Assembly: GCA_963969345.1 (NCBI GenBank) | Contig: OZ017766.1 | Location: 4,092,001 to 4,156,000 of the forward strand | Source of the DNA: Turbatrix aceti | Lineage: Eukaryota; Nematoda; Chromadorea; Rhabditida; Panagrolaimidae | Reading direction: 5' to 3' | Length of the DNA stretch: 64,000 nucleotides | In this document: positions 1-11,577 of the stretch, one piece after another | How positions within the stretch are numbered: position 1 is the stretch's first letter | Layout: each line of letters begins with the position of its first letter | Notes under the pieces: model-generated | What the model saw: only the letters and a program-made list of their open reading frames with translations | Told to the model about the DNA's origin: nothing | Databases searched by the model: none | Translations under genes and position numbers: made by a program

Positions 1-472
1 CCAGTAGAAAAGCTGGGAGCAGCAATTGTGCGAAGCCTCTTCCAACGCGTTCCCTGAGCCGTAAAAATGTGAATATCCGGCTCGGTGTCCGGATCACCGA
101 AAAGAATGCGATTCATTCTGCCATGAAAGTGTTCGAATTTCTTGACGTTCATTTCGTGAAGCATTTCAGGGTCGCTAATGACAAGGACCTTGATCCAGCC
201 CTGGAGAAAGCCGTAGACCTTTCCGTACTGCCGGGTCCAGTCCCGGAGCTGGTATGCCCAGGGATAGTCATACCTGCTCGTCTCGGGGATGTGGTTCCAG
301 AAAAAGTGCTTTGTCGGAGGACTTCGGATGCCTCGACGCCGCCAATAGGTGGTGTTGTACAGCGTCGACCTGAAAGCAGGTGCGCAAAGTGCTGGACGTT
401 GGAAAAAAAGACTTACAGGTAGAGTAGAACGACGCAGGCTGCAAAAAACGTCAGGCATAAAGCGGCTATCAT
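1..472 (-). CDS. Cytochrome P450, 5' end (partial)
   Basis: Two exons are visible, 472-417 and 369-1, joined across a GTAAGT...CAG intron, and the gene runs off the left edge. Exon 1 encodes a start methionine and a hydrophobic ER anchor (MIAALCLTFFAACVVLLYL). Exon 2 opens with YWRRRGIRSPP, the usual tryptophan/proline hinge after the anchor, then DWTRQYGKVYGF and KVLVISDPEMLHEM, and reaches the helix-C motif WKRLRT, whose W and R contact the haem propionate in P450s. This order and spacing match nematode clan-3 enzymes of the CYP13 type, which are microsomal monooxygenases of lipids or xenobiotics. The I-helix, ExxR and haem-cysteine regions lie outside the window, so substrate and intactness cannot be judged. 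The family call is firm and the subfamily is inferred. Confidence 0.9.
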
Positions 473-3400
473 TTCGACGTCTGTTTTTTGTTGTTTTTCG
501 ACAATTCGAACGATTTGTGCAATTTGAAGCCGTATAAATCCGAAGAACGACTCGTTTGAGAAGGTGGAATGGATTAAATCGGGCGTGGTTTGTTTGGAGT
601 ATGTTCTGTGCTTTGTCGCCCGTTTTGTGCAGAAACAAAAAAAGCACAACTCGTGATGCGCATTGGCTTGTTCCCACGAACCTGCGATAAAATTTGGCCA
701 ATGTTGCAGCCTTTGAACATGTTCGCAGCACTAATGACCCCTGCGCAGGTGACACCTGGGAACGGAAACATTTAGGCCGTTTGCATTTAGCAAAAAAACG
801 TGTGCGTGAAAGAAATCACCTTTCCCGCGTCTCTAGGGTAATCAAAAATAATCAGACGTCATTTACCCATGTTCTGTCGTAATCTCTGCCCTGACTGAGT
901 GCCGAAGCCAGCTCGGTCTTACATGTGTGCAGTCAGTCAGTCAGTTCAGCCGGCTAATTCATGCCATGCGTTCTGTATTCATCTTACGACTGACTACGTC
1001 GGGTATTAACTGCTGACAAAGGGATAAACAAAAAAGGTACCGGGAGGTCGGTTTCCATGGCATCGACACCCAATTTATCTTGTATTATGCTAACCTCGAT
1101 ATTAGTAATAAGAATTGCGTGCCAGCGAAAGACGCGTGGCCTTTGTGCAGCAATCCGAAGGACAGCTTCATCCCGCTCGACGCACGCTTCGTCGCGCACG
1201 CGCGCGTGACACGAGTCAGCGTTCCCAGAAGCGAGATCGGCCTGAGGTTGTCTGGCATGCCGCCTGTGACTTGTGGGACGTTGGGCATGAGACAGGTGGC
1301 TTGTTGGCCCCTGCTTGGGTTGGCTTACAGTGCAGCCAGGGCCTCGGCTGGCCTGCCGCGCGCCTTCCCGGTTCATCCAACCACTTGATAAACCCCCAAA
1401 ACCGTCAACAAACTTATTTCAAGCAGCAGCAGCAGCAGCGTCGGCCAAGTTATCGTGCGCCAGTAATTATCACTGAGCACACGTAACCGGAGGACGAAGC
1501 GCCAACGTTGGACAGCAGTCGTCCTTGGTGGCGCGTGCTACGTTATCAAATTGTGCCACTTTGCCGGCGGCGCGCATGGTGGATGAAGCAGATAATTGTT
1601 CCTAGTTGCAACAACGCGGCATTCGCGCTCCCGCCGCAGGGCCAGTGGCGGCGTTTCTTTGCTGTTAATTGTTTTTTTTTCATCTCTTTCCGGGGCCATA
1701 AACCTACCCGATGGCTATCGGCGTAAATCACACGGCGTCGTCGTCGGCGATTACTCACTCCGGGCTGTACTTTATTTCTCGCATGAATTATAGGTCGGTC
1801 GCGGATGATGCGGTGATGGCACTGCAGGCCGCGAGGGAGTGCCATCACTCATGCGCCAACAATGCTTGAGGGGGTTTAACTGCGAGGGCAGAAAAAAGCG
1901 TCAATTATTTTGCAAGGCGTAAGAAGGGCCAAAAACAAACAAGCCATTAAGAGTCGCGTTAACGCAAGGCGCTACCCTCCCTCTTGCTTGTGCCAAAAAA
2001 GAACCACCAGTGCAAAAAATGCCAATGTAAAATGCGCTTAAAAGGCTTCGATGAGCTTTTTTTGGGAGGAGCAGGAGAGCCTCTGGCGTCGTTGCCCGCG
2101 CCAACAAATGTCAACTCAACTCGTGGCAACACTCTGTTCTTCTTTTAACACTTCCACGTTGTTCTTTCTCTCATTCTCGCTCGATAGCCCGAACAGGGGC
2201 CCCCTCAAGTGCCGCCTGCCTACGGGAGTCAAATGACAGTCATTTGTCGCAGATGACTGTGCCACGGCTTAATTTTTGTGTTCCGGCAACTCGCGTACAT
2301 ACGAAAGAGGAGGCTCTTATGTGGCGCGTGGCACGTGCGGGGAAGTAAAGCTGGCCGGCTGCGAGTGAGAGATCTCGTTAACCGGCAGGTGACAGCTCAA
2401 GCTCACGGTGCCGGTGGCAGGGGAATTCGCGGTCTTTGACCTCCCGTGCCGATGCCCTGTGCTCTATTGTTCTTCGCACTTTTAACGGGGTGGCCCTCTA
2501 ATCTTCGCTACTGACAGTAATTCGTGTGGAGTGATGACCCATTTCTTGCAAAACACTTGAGGTCCACAGTTGGACCCCAAGGAGTTACCTGTCCCCGCAT
2601 CAGGGATTCTGCCCTCGCTGCCCCTTCCAGCACGTACGAGAAACGAGAAATCATGAAGCGACGTGTGGCGGCGCACAAGAGCAGCAGCAGTCGCGCTGCC
2701 ATCGTGCTGCACCACGCGCGTGTATTTAATTTCACACAAGAGCTGTTGTGCCCGTCTGTCTTGTCTTCGGCGCGGGGCACTGCTTGCTTTTAATTCATTT
2801 GCTTGCCCCTAGTGCCGTTGCCGCCGTACCTCCGTTTCCGTATGTTTCGCTGCAGCGTTTCCCGTGCATCGCTGAGTGGTGAGCTGCCGTCGTCGTGCCG
2901 CCTGATGGTTTTTCGGACGTCGCCCGAGACAAAAGTTTTTTTGCACCCGTCGCTGCTGATACCACGGGGCGCTCGTTTGCGTGGCAAAGGGCAGGGGGGG
3001 GGATGTTCTTTGCCATGATGAGTGCTCTGTTGTATGGATTGACGTGCTGTTATCATCCATGGCAGGCGAAAGATGATGGAGCGATTCGCCACGGACGGCA
3101 GCGGCTCTCAATTGCAGGCTTATTGGGGCTCTTTTTACGCTGCCGGCGAGGCACAATGCAGTCCAAACAAGCCTTCCGGTGGCCGTGGTCGTAACCGTGT
3201 CATCGCCGAGCCGACGACCTCCAGGCGACCGCTTTGTTTCCCCCTCCCTCCCGCGAGGCTGCGTTGCGTAGCGTTGCGCGTACCTTCGTTCGCTGTTGTG
3301 TTGCCGCAGAACGTGTGTGTTTTCCGGTAGCGACTTTCAAGCACGAAGACCAAGCGCTTGTTTCCCTGGGGAATTGATCCAAGCGGCCTTGCTGCAGCTT

Positions 3401-4106
3401 GTCTGCCTCTTCGCCATGGGCCACGGCCTTCCTTCCCTCCCAAGCACGTCCTAATGTGGCCCGAAGATGTGGCTACGCTTCACCAAATCCCGCTGACATG
3501 GAGTACAGCAAGCAACGTGCGACGGCCGTTGCCACCTCGTAGACGCTGCAAATTGTGCTATCAGCAGCTGCCATGCATCGCTGCTTTCCGCTGGGGTGTG
3601 CAATCTGGACGAGAGTCCAATCAAAGACTCGACGTGGTGGCCGCTGCAATCTCCCAAACCAGTGTGCCCTCGGCTGCAGCAGGACCGTGTTTGCTTATAA
3701 GTTTTTTCCAAATCCAAGATAGAGTCTCGCGGAAGAACGCCAAACGGCAAAACAGGCGTAACGTGACCCCTGTTTGCAGGGCGAATCCTCTATTTGCCCC
3801 CTTCCCCCCAAAAGTTTCTCAGAACTCCTGGAATTTCAATTCGCACCTCAAGTTCGGCCGCTAGGACAGCGGATGCCGGGGCCCCCTGCGTGTCTTGCAC
3901 GTATCGACCCCAGCTCCTCTCCTATGGCTTCCAATTTCCTACGCAATGGCCTGTGTGCATCCTCCTTCGTTGTTAATCTGATTTCCACACACTTTCATTG
4001 CTTCTGTATGTTTTTCGAGTTTCTGTGCCGGAAAAGCTCATACCGCGAACACGCATTTTCAATCGAGTGCCCGAACGTGTATTCCGGTCTGACCGCTGTA
4101 TCCACC
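473..4106. other. Intergenic region, no gene supported
   Basis: Open frames here are short, occur on both strands and lack paired splice sites. I see no recognisable protein motif, tRNA or rRNA. It contains a short (AGC)6 run at 1422-1439 and several homopolymer T tracts. It separates the P450 from the divergently placed arrestin gene. Confidence 0.5.
1422..1439. repeat. (AGC)6 trinucleotide run
   Basis: Six uninterrupted AGC units in noncoding DNA. Confidence 0.8.
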
Positions 4107-4113
4107 TTTTCAG
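4107..4113 (+). promoter_or_regulatory. Candidate trans-splice or 5'UTR acceptor (CTTTTCAG)
   Basis: A strong TTTTCAG acceptor lies 69 bp before the arrestin start with no coding exon upstream. This placement is typical of a spliced-leader site in nematodes. A 5'UTR intron would look the same. Confidence 0.4.
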
Positions 4114-4181
4114 TCGCAGCACGCAACAACGACGCACGGGTCTGTCTGGTAGACCGATACCGATGCAGTAACCTCCCCGCG

Positions 4182-5741
4182 ATGGACTACATAACGAGTT
4201 TCGACATACGCCTCGAGAAGGACGTCTACTACGTCGGGGAGCCGCTCACGGGATGCGTCATCCTCGAAAACTCGGAGAACATCAAGATCCGTGGCGTGCG
4301 AATTCTGCTGCGCGGCAAGGCTCACATCCAGCTCAAAGTCATGAAATCCGGCGAGCGAAAGACACTCAAAGACGACCAGTACCTGCTCGACGAGAAACAG
4401 GTCATCTGGGGCAAAGACAAGCACGAAGAGCCCGAAGCCACGCAGATCCTGCCCCGGGGCATGCACCAGCTCAACTTCGCCTTCCAGCTCCCGCAGTGCC
4501 AGATGCCGTGCTCGCTCGAGACGAGGCTAGGCACCATCAGGTACTACGTCAAGTGCATCATCGACATCCCCTACGCTAGCTCGCCCCAGGGCATCAAGTA
4601 CTTCTCCCTCATCGGGCCCCATATCGACTGCATGGAGGAAAAGTACCTCGCGCCCCTCTGCGGCCAGGATCACAAGGTGCAGTGCTTCCGCTGCTGTCAG
4701 CGAGGCACCATCGCCCTCAGGGTCATCCTAGAGCGGACTGCGTACTGCTGCGGCGAGAATCTCCGCATCAAGGCCCAGATCGAGAACAGACAGGACTTCA
4801 GCGTCAACCTCAACGTAAAGCTTTTCCAGGTGAGTTCTACGCACCTGGAAAAATTTAAATTCGTTTAAATTCAATTTTTTTAATTGGATTTAATTCAACT
4901 AAAAAAATTGATTTCAGACAATAGAATACAGAATCGAGAAAGGCGTGCTCGGGGAGACAAAGGTGAATACGTGCACCGTGCTGGAATACCGCTCACCTGT
5001 CGTCAACGAGAACACGCAGGCCAAATTCGACAGCACGACGGAGCAGCACCCGATCAAGATCCCGGTCGTGCCACCGACGCTTGTGGGCGTGTGCCGGCTG
5101 CTGCAGGTCTACTACAGCCTCAAGGTGTGCATCGAAGACGAAAAGAAGAACGAGAGCCTCGAAATGGAGTTCCCGATCACGATCGCTACGATACCGTATC
5201 GCTCGCCGCAGACGCAGCTCTACTCCATTACCTACGGTAAGTCGGCGCCTTTTTGTAGTCCTACAACGAAATTCTGGATTTTGTTGCAGATTACTGCGTG
5301 GATTACGTCGAAGGAGGCAAGTACATCTCGCCCGAGTTCCGCCTCGGCCAGGTGTACGACGGGGGTCAGGCGGGCTTCGAAGCCGGCGAGCCCGTCGAGG
5401 AGGAAGAGGACATCATCCTCTACCGACCGGTCTACGTCAAGTGCATCGAAAAGCCCAAAAACATAAGCAAGATCACAAAAGAGATCCTAGTGAGCATTTT
5501 TTTCGCCCGAATCCCCAAAAACTGTATTTTACAGGACCAGAAGTTGGCGGAGTCGCCGGAAGTGCTGAAGGGACTCAAGAGCGTCTCGTCGGCAGCAGAA
5601 GTCGTCTCGCCGACCCCGATCTCGCAACCGGGGTCGGTGTCGACCCCGCTGCCTCCCCAAAAGGCAGAATCCACATCCAACACGCCGGTCGAAGCGCAGA
5701 AACTCCTCGAAAAGGAAGTCTCTGACGAAGCCCCCAAGTGA
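4182..5741 (+). CDS. Arrestin-domain-containing protein (alpha-arrestin)
   Basis: Four exons (4182-4829, 4918-5236, 5290-5489, 5535-5741) give 457 residues with consistent phases. Residues 1-~150 form an Arrestin_N beta-sandwich (SFDIRLEKDVYYVGEPLTG, then IRYYVKCIIDIP). An Arrestin_C domain follows (GTIALRVILERTAYCCGE onwards). The tail is proline/serine-rich and low in complexity. Alpha-arrestins are cytosolic adaptors that link membrane cargo to ubiquitin ligases and endocytic machinery. No PPxY motif for NEDD4-type ligases is visible in the tail, so it may belong to an arrd subgroup that works differently. The open frame continues upstream of 4182, but the upstream residues are not arrestin-like. 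A TTTTCAG acceptor ends at 4113, and a two-codon upstream ATG (ATG CAG TAA) lies just before the chosen start. A poly(A) signal AATAAA is at 5901-5906. Confidence 0.93.
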
Positions 5742-6255
5742 TCGCCACCGCGCTGCTCCGACGAGCGCGCTATCCTCATCATAATCATCTCCAGACACGC
5801 ATCTCACCCCTCCCAACCCTGCGCGCCCCGCAACGGATCACCGTTATTTACACTCAACGAATGAACAACGTTATCATCCCTCCCCTGACCCCGTTTGTTG
5901 AATAAACCGACCCCTTGCCCCGGATTCCGACTCAGTGGCGGGCTGCTGCGGCCGGGCAAGGGGCAGGGCACCAGTGCGGTAAATCCAGTCACAACAAAAC
6001 AATCCAGAGGCCACTTATTGTTAGCCGAGCTCGTTTTTGACGAATTGCAACGGCCACTGCCAATTTAGGGCAACCAAATGCGTTTAGTCTTTCAAAAGGC
6101 ATCTCAGACATTGAGCCGCACTAAAATTTAGAACGCGCCGATGTCGGCATAAATTTGTGGCCTCAGTGGTCTCTGATGCCCTTAAAATCCAAAAAACTGC
6201 AGTTGTCATTTCCGAAAACACATCCAAATGAGAAGAGAAAGAACATGGATCGATT
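5742..6255. other. 3' spacer between convergent genes
   Basis: Holds the arrestin poly(A) signal at 5901-5906. No further feature is recognised. Confidence 0.6.
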
Positions 6256-7134
6256 TTAACCAACCTCGTAGGAAATATGGGAACTAGAGACATCAGCAAA
6301 AGAATTGTAAAGGTGCTTGAGATTCGCCGTCACGGAGTCGTCAAAGTGGCGGGCGACATCGACGGGCAGCGTGGAACGAAACTGCTGGGCCGATTCGCTG
6401 AGAAAGCCGATCTGCTCGGACACGTCTTTGGTCGCTGATACGTAGTCGCACATAGCGCTGGTTTGGTAGAGCAGCGAGGTGCAACCCTCGATCAGGGCAC
6501 CGGCACTCGCCTCGCGCAGTTTTGTGTCCTTCAGAGACTCGGTCACCGCACTGGCAGCCAGATCATCGCAAGTCTGCTTCAGCTTGGAGGGCTGGTAGTT
6601 CCGACTCGAAGAGTGCTCCTTGAAGATCGCCTTGTAGACTGACATGTATTCGAGGTACTTCCAGAGCGTTTCATTCACTTGATCCAGCTCGACGACGATT
6701 TCGGCGTGAGATAACTGAAAAATAGGCAAGATGCACTTTGTTCCCTGCCCCTGAGTCCAAAGAAGTGACGGATTATGAAACCAACCCCATGTAGCCCGTG
6801 TAAAACTCTATATAAAAAAAGCGGAGTTTATAACGTTCACTGATATCAAAAAAAGCAAAAAAACGAAAGGACTTACGATAAAGGCGTCAGGTAATGTAGA
6901 GCTGGAGCGGAGTTTGAAGGCAATAACGTCATCGTTCAGGTGCCTGAGATTTTTTAGGAGACTCTGTTTTTGATCAAGTAATTTGCGAAATCGAGCCAAA
7001 AAGACAAGCAGCTCGACTGGGTGGCCGGTTGCGGTTGCAGACGAATCATCGCCGCTGGCTGAAGACGGAAGTGAAAGATTCGAATGATCGGAGCCCAAAC
7101 CTGAATCAGGTGACATAACCTTCGACGAACGCAT
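6256..7134 (-). CDS. lin-9: LIN-9 C-terminal-region protein without DIRP domain
   Basis: Exons 7134-6877 and 6714-6256 join in phase 0 and give about 238 residues. The central stretch matches the C-terminal half of LIN-9/LIN9: a LLVFLARFRKLLDQKQSLLK helix, then HAEIVVELDQVNETLWKYL (LIN9 has ATIVLELEQLNKDL at this place), then a helical tail ending in HFDDSVTANLKHLYNSF. LIN-9 is the scaffold of the MuvB core (DREAM complex in worms), and this half carries the LIN-52- and Myb-binding module in animals. The N-terminal DIRP region, normally several hundred residues, is not found upstream. The next gene on that side is on the other strand. The first ATG in frame is 7134, and the frame stays open to about 7158, so the 5' boundary is unsure. 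The gene could be truncated, a separate short paralogue, or connected to distant exons that I could not see. Confidence 0.6.
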
Positions 7135-7159
7135 CAGCCAGAAATTCAAACATCGTAAA

Positions 7160-8306
7160 AAAAGTCAAGGGAGTTCTTGCCTACCATCTTGTGCACTTTT
7201 CGTCTCAAAACATGCGATTCGCGCAAAAAAATGTTTTTGAATATTTTTGTTGTGCGCTGATTTCTCTGTCAATTGCGCATCTATGGGATTTTGTTTTGGG
7301 TTGTACGATGTCGTGTTTTTTTGTTTTACGTGGTTGCGTTGACACGTAAGAGCACTTTTACCAAAGTGGACGAGACAACGGGCTGCGCAGTCCACGCGGA
7401 AGTGTCCGTCGCGGATCAAATCAGGTGTCACGTGGTTTATAGCGATCCGCCCTGTCGTAAATGTGTCCGGGAATTTGCGTCACAATACACGTATTATTTA
7501 TGCACCTGCGGTTGCAACACGCGCTCCGAAAATTCAACGACAACACCGTGTTGGTTGAACTAGGATTCGTAGATCGAGGTCCGAGTTTAACTGTTTACGG
7601 GCGTTTACCGGCTCATTTTAGCGGATTACGTTTTTTTTTCAGTCATTTGCGGATTTATTTCATTTCGGATGGCTGTAACCGATAAACGGTGAGCTCGGTA
7701 GGTAGTTGGTTGGTTAGTCATTAACTATGCGTAGCGGAGGGAAGGGTGATTAGGGTTCCTACCAGTTTCATGTTTACTTTTTTCGCACAAAGATTATTTT
7801 ATTTTATTTTTGTCTATTATTTTGATATCCTTTTTGTGTGGTTTTTTGTTTTTTTCTGAGTGAATAGGGACGTGTAATTTTGAATTTCATTTACGGAGGG
7901 AAAAATCGTGCAACAATGCTTCATTTTTTCGTCATCCAGGTGCGTTTTGTCCCTTTTCGCTAATCCTACCTTCTTCGAGACAATCTGACGATTGTTTTCA
8001 CTTCGTGGTTAACTTTTATCAAATTTTGTTACATTCTTCATTTTTTTCCAGTTTCAACGAATCCAGGTGAGTACCTAACCCAGAACCCGAACCCGGTTCG
8101 GTCAGGTTGGTCAGGTGCGCATGAACTTCGTCTTTGTCTTTGGACATCATTATTCCTTGCTTCCAGTTCATTTGTGACCGGGAGGTAGCAGGTGCTGCTG
8201 GTGCTGGTGCTGGTGCTGTGTCAGATCGTGTGCAGCGTGTTATCACGTGCAGTCCTGCACTCCTTCGGACCACTCGGAAAACCACAGCCGTCGTCTGCCA
8301 GCAGCC
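7160..8306. other. Spacer with candidate 5' exons of the SLC7 gene
   Basis: A strong acceptor (TTTTTTTTTCAG) precedes ATG GCT GTA ACC GAT AAA CG and a GTGAGC donor near 7689. A second acceptor/donor pair brackets a 15-nt stretch at 8052-8066 (CCAG...GTGAGT). These look like small 5' leader exons. I could not join them in frame to the transporter start with confidence, so I treat them as untranslated or unresolved. The rest is AT-rich without features. Confidence 0.35.
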
Positions 8307-9911
8307 ATGACCGTGTCCCACGCTCACCAGATGGGCCTGGTCGGCGCTGTCTCGTACATCATCGGCAACATCGTTGGCTCGGGTATCTTCATCGTGCCCG
8401 GTTCGATTGTGGAGCGCGTGGGGTCGACCGGCTTCTCGCTGGTCATCTGGGTGGCGTCCGCGGTGATTTCGGTGATCGGCGCGTTCTGCTACGTCGAGCT
8501 GGGCACGAGCATCCGGCGATCGGGCGCGGACTTTGCTTATCAGTGCTACGTCGGCTGGGATCTGCTGGCCTTTGGATTCATGATCTCCGGCTGCGTTTTC
8601 ACGTACCCGGCGACGATCGCCATCCAGGCCCGGACCTTTGGGGAGTACGTAATGACGGGGTTGGACATCCCCTTCGTCGATCCGTGGCACCGCGAACTGG
8701 CCTCTCTGCTGCTCGGCTTTGTTCTGCTATGGTTGCTGTTGTTCCTCAACTTTTTCTCAGTCAAGACATTCGTCTCGCGCTTCCAGGTGCTGGCCAGCAT
8801 CGCGAAGGTTGCAATCTCGATCCTGGTCATTGCCACTGGATTCTGGTACATAGTCATTCGGGGGCACAGTGGGAACCTCGAAAACATGTTTGAAAACACG
8901 ACTCACTCACCGAGTCTCGTGGTTGATGGCCTCTTTTCGGGCCTCTTCAGCTACGACGGCTGGGACATCATCAACCTCGGTCTCGAGGAGATCCACAACC
9001 CCCGGCGCACACTGCCTCTGGCCATCGTCATCGCCCTCACACTCATCACGCTCTTCTACGTCGCGATGAACGTGGCCTTCTTGGGCGTGCTTGGCACCGA
9101 CGCGGTCCGGACGTCCACCGCTGTGGCGATGGACTTTGCCCGGGTGACCCTCGGTGATTTTTCCTACACGATCCCCTTCCTGATGAGCATCATCCTCATC
9201 GGCTCGCTCAACTCGACTCTCTTCGCCGCGAGCAGGTGGATCCACGCCGCGGCGCGCGAAGGGCACCTGCCGGCGTTCATCAGCATCACCAACGAGAAGC
9301 ACCGCAGCCCGAGGGTCGCGTTGTTCACCACGACGGCCCTGAGCATCGTGTTTTCGTTTGTCGGGGGCCTGAACGACCTCATCCAGTACGTGTCCTTCGG
9401 CGTCTGGCTTCAGCGCTTTTGCACGCTCCTCGCACTGCTCTGGATCAGGTTCAGGAGGATTCCAGTCCATCCTGAAGCCATCCAGATGCCAATTGTCGTG
9501 CCAATCTTCTTCCTCGCGATCATCACTGCCCTGGTCGTCATCACGGTCGTCGAGAGCGTGTCTACGATCATCTACAGCGTGTCGCTGTTCGTGCTCGGCC
9601 TCCTGGTCTACGTGCTCTTCCTCTACGACCGGTCTCTGCCCCGCTTTGCTGGCTTCAACAAGGTCACCCGGCGCATCAACGTCGCTCTTGCCGTCGTCTT
9701 TCAGCTGCTTTTCGACGGCGTGGTTGCGCAGCAGAGGGAGGAGGAACCGGAAAAAGAACTGGAACACGAACTTGCAAGTTACAATACTTTTGACGACCCT
9801 TCGGCTACTGGTAAAAAATCCAAATCACTCAAATTAGCGTCTCGGCTGCGATTTGGCAGGAAAAAGGTGGTGCCGGTCGCGGGCTGCGCGCTTCGTGAAA
9901 GCGAGTCGTGA
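8307..9911 (+). CDS. SLC7-family amino acid transporter (AAT/LAT type)
   Basis: A single open frame of 534 residues with no introns in the coding part. The APC-fold signature NIVGSGIFIVPGS lies in TM1, followed by about twelve hydrophobic segments and a short charged cytosolic tail ending RESES. Family members exchange large neutral or cationic amino acids across the plasma membrane. Classical LAT light chains bond to a 4F2-type heavy chain through a cysteine in the extracellular loop between TM3 and TM4. The corresponding loop here (GLDIPFVDPWHREL) has no cysteine, as in the C. elegans AAT proteins that lack that residue. It probably works without a disulfide-linked partner. ATG 8307 is chosen because TM1 follows within about 20 residues; the frame is open further upstream but becomes Cys/Trp-rich repeat sequence. 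A poly(A) signal is at 9980-9985. Confidence 0.93.
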   Translation: MTVSHAHQMGLVGAVSYIIGNIVGSGIFIVPGSIVERVGSTGFSLVIWVASAVISVIGAFCYVELGTSIRRSGADFAYQCYVGWDLLAFGFMISGCVFTYPATIAIQARTFGEYVMTGLDIPFVDPWHRELASLLLGFVLLWLLLFLNFFSVKTFVSRFQVLASIAKVAISILVIATGFWYIVIRGHSGNLENMFENTTHSPSLVVDGLFSGLFSYDGWDIINLGLEEIHNPRRTLPLAIVIALTLITLFYVAMNVAFLGVLGTDAVRTSTAVAMDFARVTLGDFSYTIPFLMSIILIGSLNSTLFAASRWIHAAAREGHLPAFISITNEKHRSPRVALFTTTALSIVFSFVGGLNDLIQYVSFGVWLQRFCTLLALLWIRFRRIPVHPEAIQMPIVVPIFFLAIITALVVITVVESVSTIIYSVSLFVLGLLVYVLFLYDRSLPRFAGFNKVTRRINVALAVVFQLLFDGVVAQQREEEPEKELEHELASYNTFDDPSATGKKSKSLKLASRLRFGRKKVVPVAGCALRESES

Positions 9912-10348
9912 TTTGTTTTCACTTCCTTTCCTGACCGCGATCATCGTAAAAGGTCGTTATCAACGTTGTCAGACGAAGTAATAAAGCGCTGATCTTTTCT
10001 TTCTGCGCTTGTTTGCTGGACCGGGGAAGACCACTTTTTGTGGTATGGCTTGCCAAAACCCAGCGGCGGGAAAGATCAAACAAACTCATTTGATTCGTCT
10101 AGACGTTCCAATGAGTCTCATTTGAACGACTCACGCCTACAACTTTGTTCAGTTGACTTGTTGACGCGCGGAACGCTCAATTTTTTGTCTGCCAAGACCG
10201 GACCCTTTCAACTCGTAAAAATAAAAAAAAAATCAGACGAGTCCCAAAAAAAGGAACAGTTTATTTTGTAATTCATTGACACAACATAAATAATATTACA
10301 TGTTAGTTGACTTTGAAAACAGTGTGAAAAACACGTCAACGGATTGGG

Positions 10349-10934
10349 TTAGTCGAAGCGCTGAACGAGAAAATTGTTGCCTTCGTCCTTGCTGTAGCCG
10401 AACTTTTCGTAGAAGGGTATGAGCCGGTCCTTGCACTCGAGCGACAGCTTGTAGACGCCGAGTTTCTTAGCCAACGAGACGAGCACTTCGTTGAGGATCC
10501 TGCCGAGTCCAAGGCTGCGATGGTGCTCGTCGACGACGACGTCCTCTATGCGGCCCCGAGACGAAGCCTGGTGGATGAACTTCCACTCGATGACCAGCGT
10601 CGCCGCGCCGACCAGTTTGTGGTCCGAGAGCTTTTCCACGACGACGAGGTAGTACGCGTTGGGTTGGCACGTGGACATGGTCTTGTAGCGCTCGAAGAGG
10701 TCGTCGTCGCTCGGCTGGCCGACATCCGTGAGCTGGCTGAGGAGCTTGAGGAAACCTGTGCCGAGGTCGGTGACGCTGAGCGGGCGCAACACGTAGCCCT
10801 CGGGCATGACCGGCATGATGTCACTGAGAACGGTCGACGGAAACATGTCACCTGTACAGAAAGGTGAGACGCTGTGCAAGGAAGGTCAACTCACCGGGGA
10901 TGAATTCCGCGTGCAACGTAGGCGGATTTGCCAT
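10349..10934 (-). CDS. gna-1: Glucosamine-6-phosphate N-acetyltransferase (GNAT fold)
   Basis: Exons 10934-10895 and 10851-10349 join through GTGAGT...TACAG in matching phase and give 180 residues, the usual family length. The start reads MANPPTLHAEFIPGDMFPS and the GNAT core follows, with GRIEDVVVDEHHRSLGLGR as the acetyl-CoA binding loop and CKDRLIPFYEKFGY near the C-terminus, both diagnostic of GNA1. The enzyme acetylates glucosamine 6-phosphate on the route to UDP-GlcNAc, which feeds chitin (eggshell, pharynx), glycans and GPI anchors. It is cytosolic and acts as a dimer. It stands head-to-head with the DOMON gene about 640 bp away. An AATAAA on this strand at 10264-10259 is the likely poly(A) signal. 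Confidence 0.95.
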
Positions 10935-11577
10935 GATTTTTGCGAGCAAAGGTGAGGAAAAAAGGACGATGAAGCAATCAATCGACTCAGACGAGGCTCA
11001 GAGAGTCCGAATGATGAGAGATGACTAACGTCGTCGCCGCCACGCTAGCGCAGATAATCGATTCTGCTCTCGCTTGCACGATGGTTCGTCTCCGCAGCTG
11101 CACAATTGCAGGCGATGATCAAAGGTCAGAAGTGCCGTACTGGCATCTAAAAGCATCAAAAAAGCAGCGCACACCTACAGAAAACGTTAAAGTGCATTGC
11201 GCGCATTGTTTGAACACCTTTCCCCGCGACTTTCCACCTGTGGGCTTTCTTATTTTTTTCATGCACTTTGCAACCCGTAAAAACGTACATAAATAAGGTT
11301 ATCATTTCTGACACGTAATTCGCCTTCCCAAACTTCTTGATTATTTTTTTAAATCGGAAGCAAAACCAGTGGCAGCAAAGTAGAAGACAGGTATTGTGAA
11401 CAACACGCATAACACAAAATACGCTGTACAGGTCGCGGAACAAACCTGAAAGACAGAGATCGTGGGTTAACATTGCAAAAACATCTTTGGCAGTGATTTC
11501 ACCGCCGCCCCCCAAGAAACCTGTTGTTCTGTTGAGGGACTACAAAAGCGAGCTTTTCGCGATTCCCGGGTCAATCA

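Noticed and set aside
8907..9767. 286-codon open frame on the minus strand
   Set aside because: It is the antisense shadow of the SLC7 coding exon. Its content is Asp/Glu/His/Arg-rich in the way antisense of GC-biased membrane-protein codons reads.
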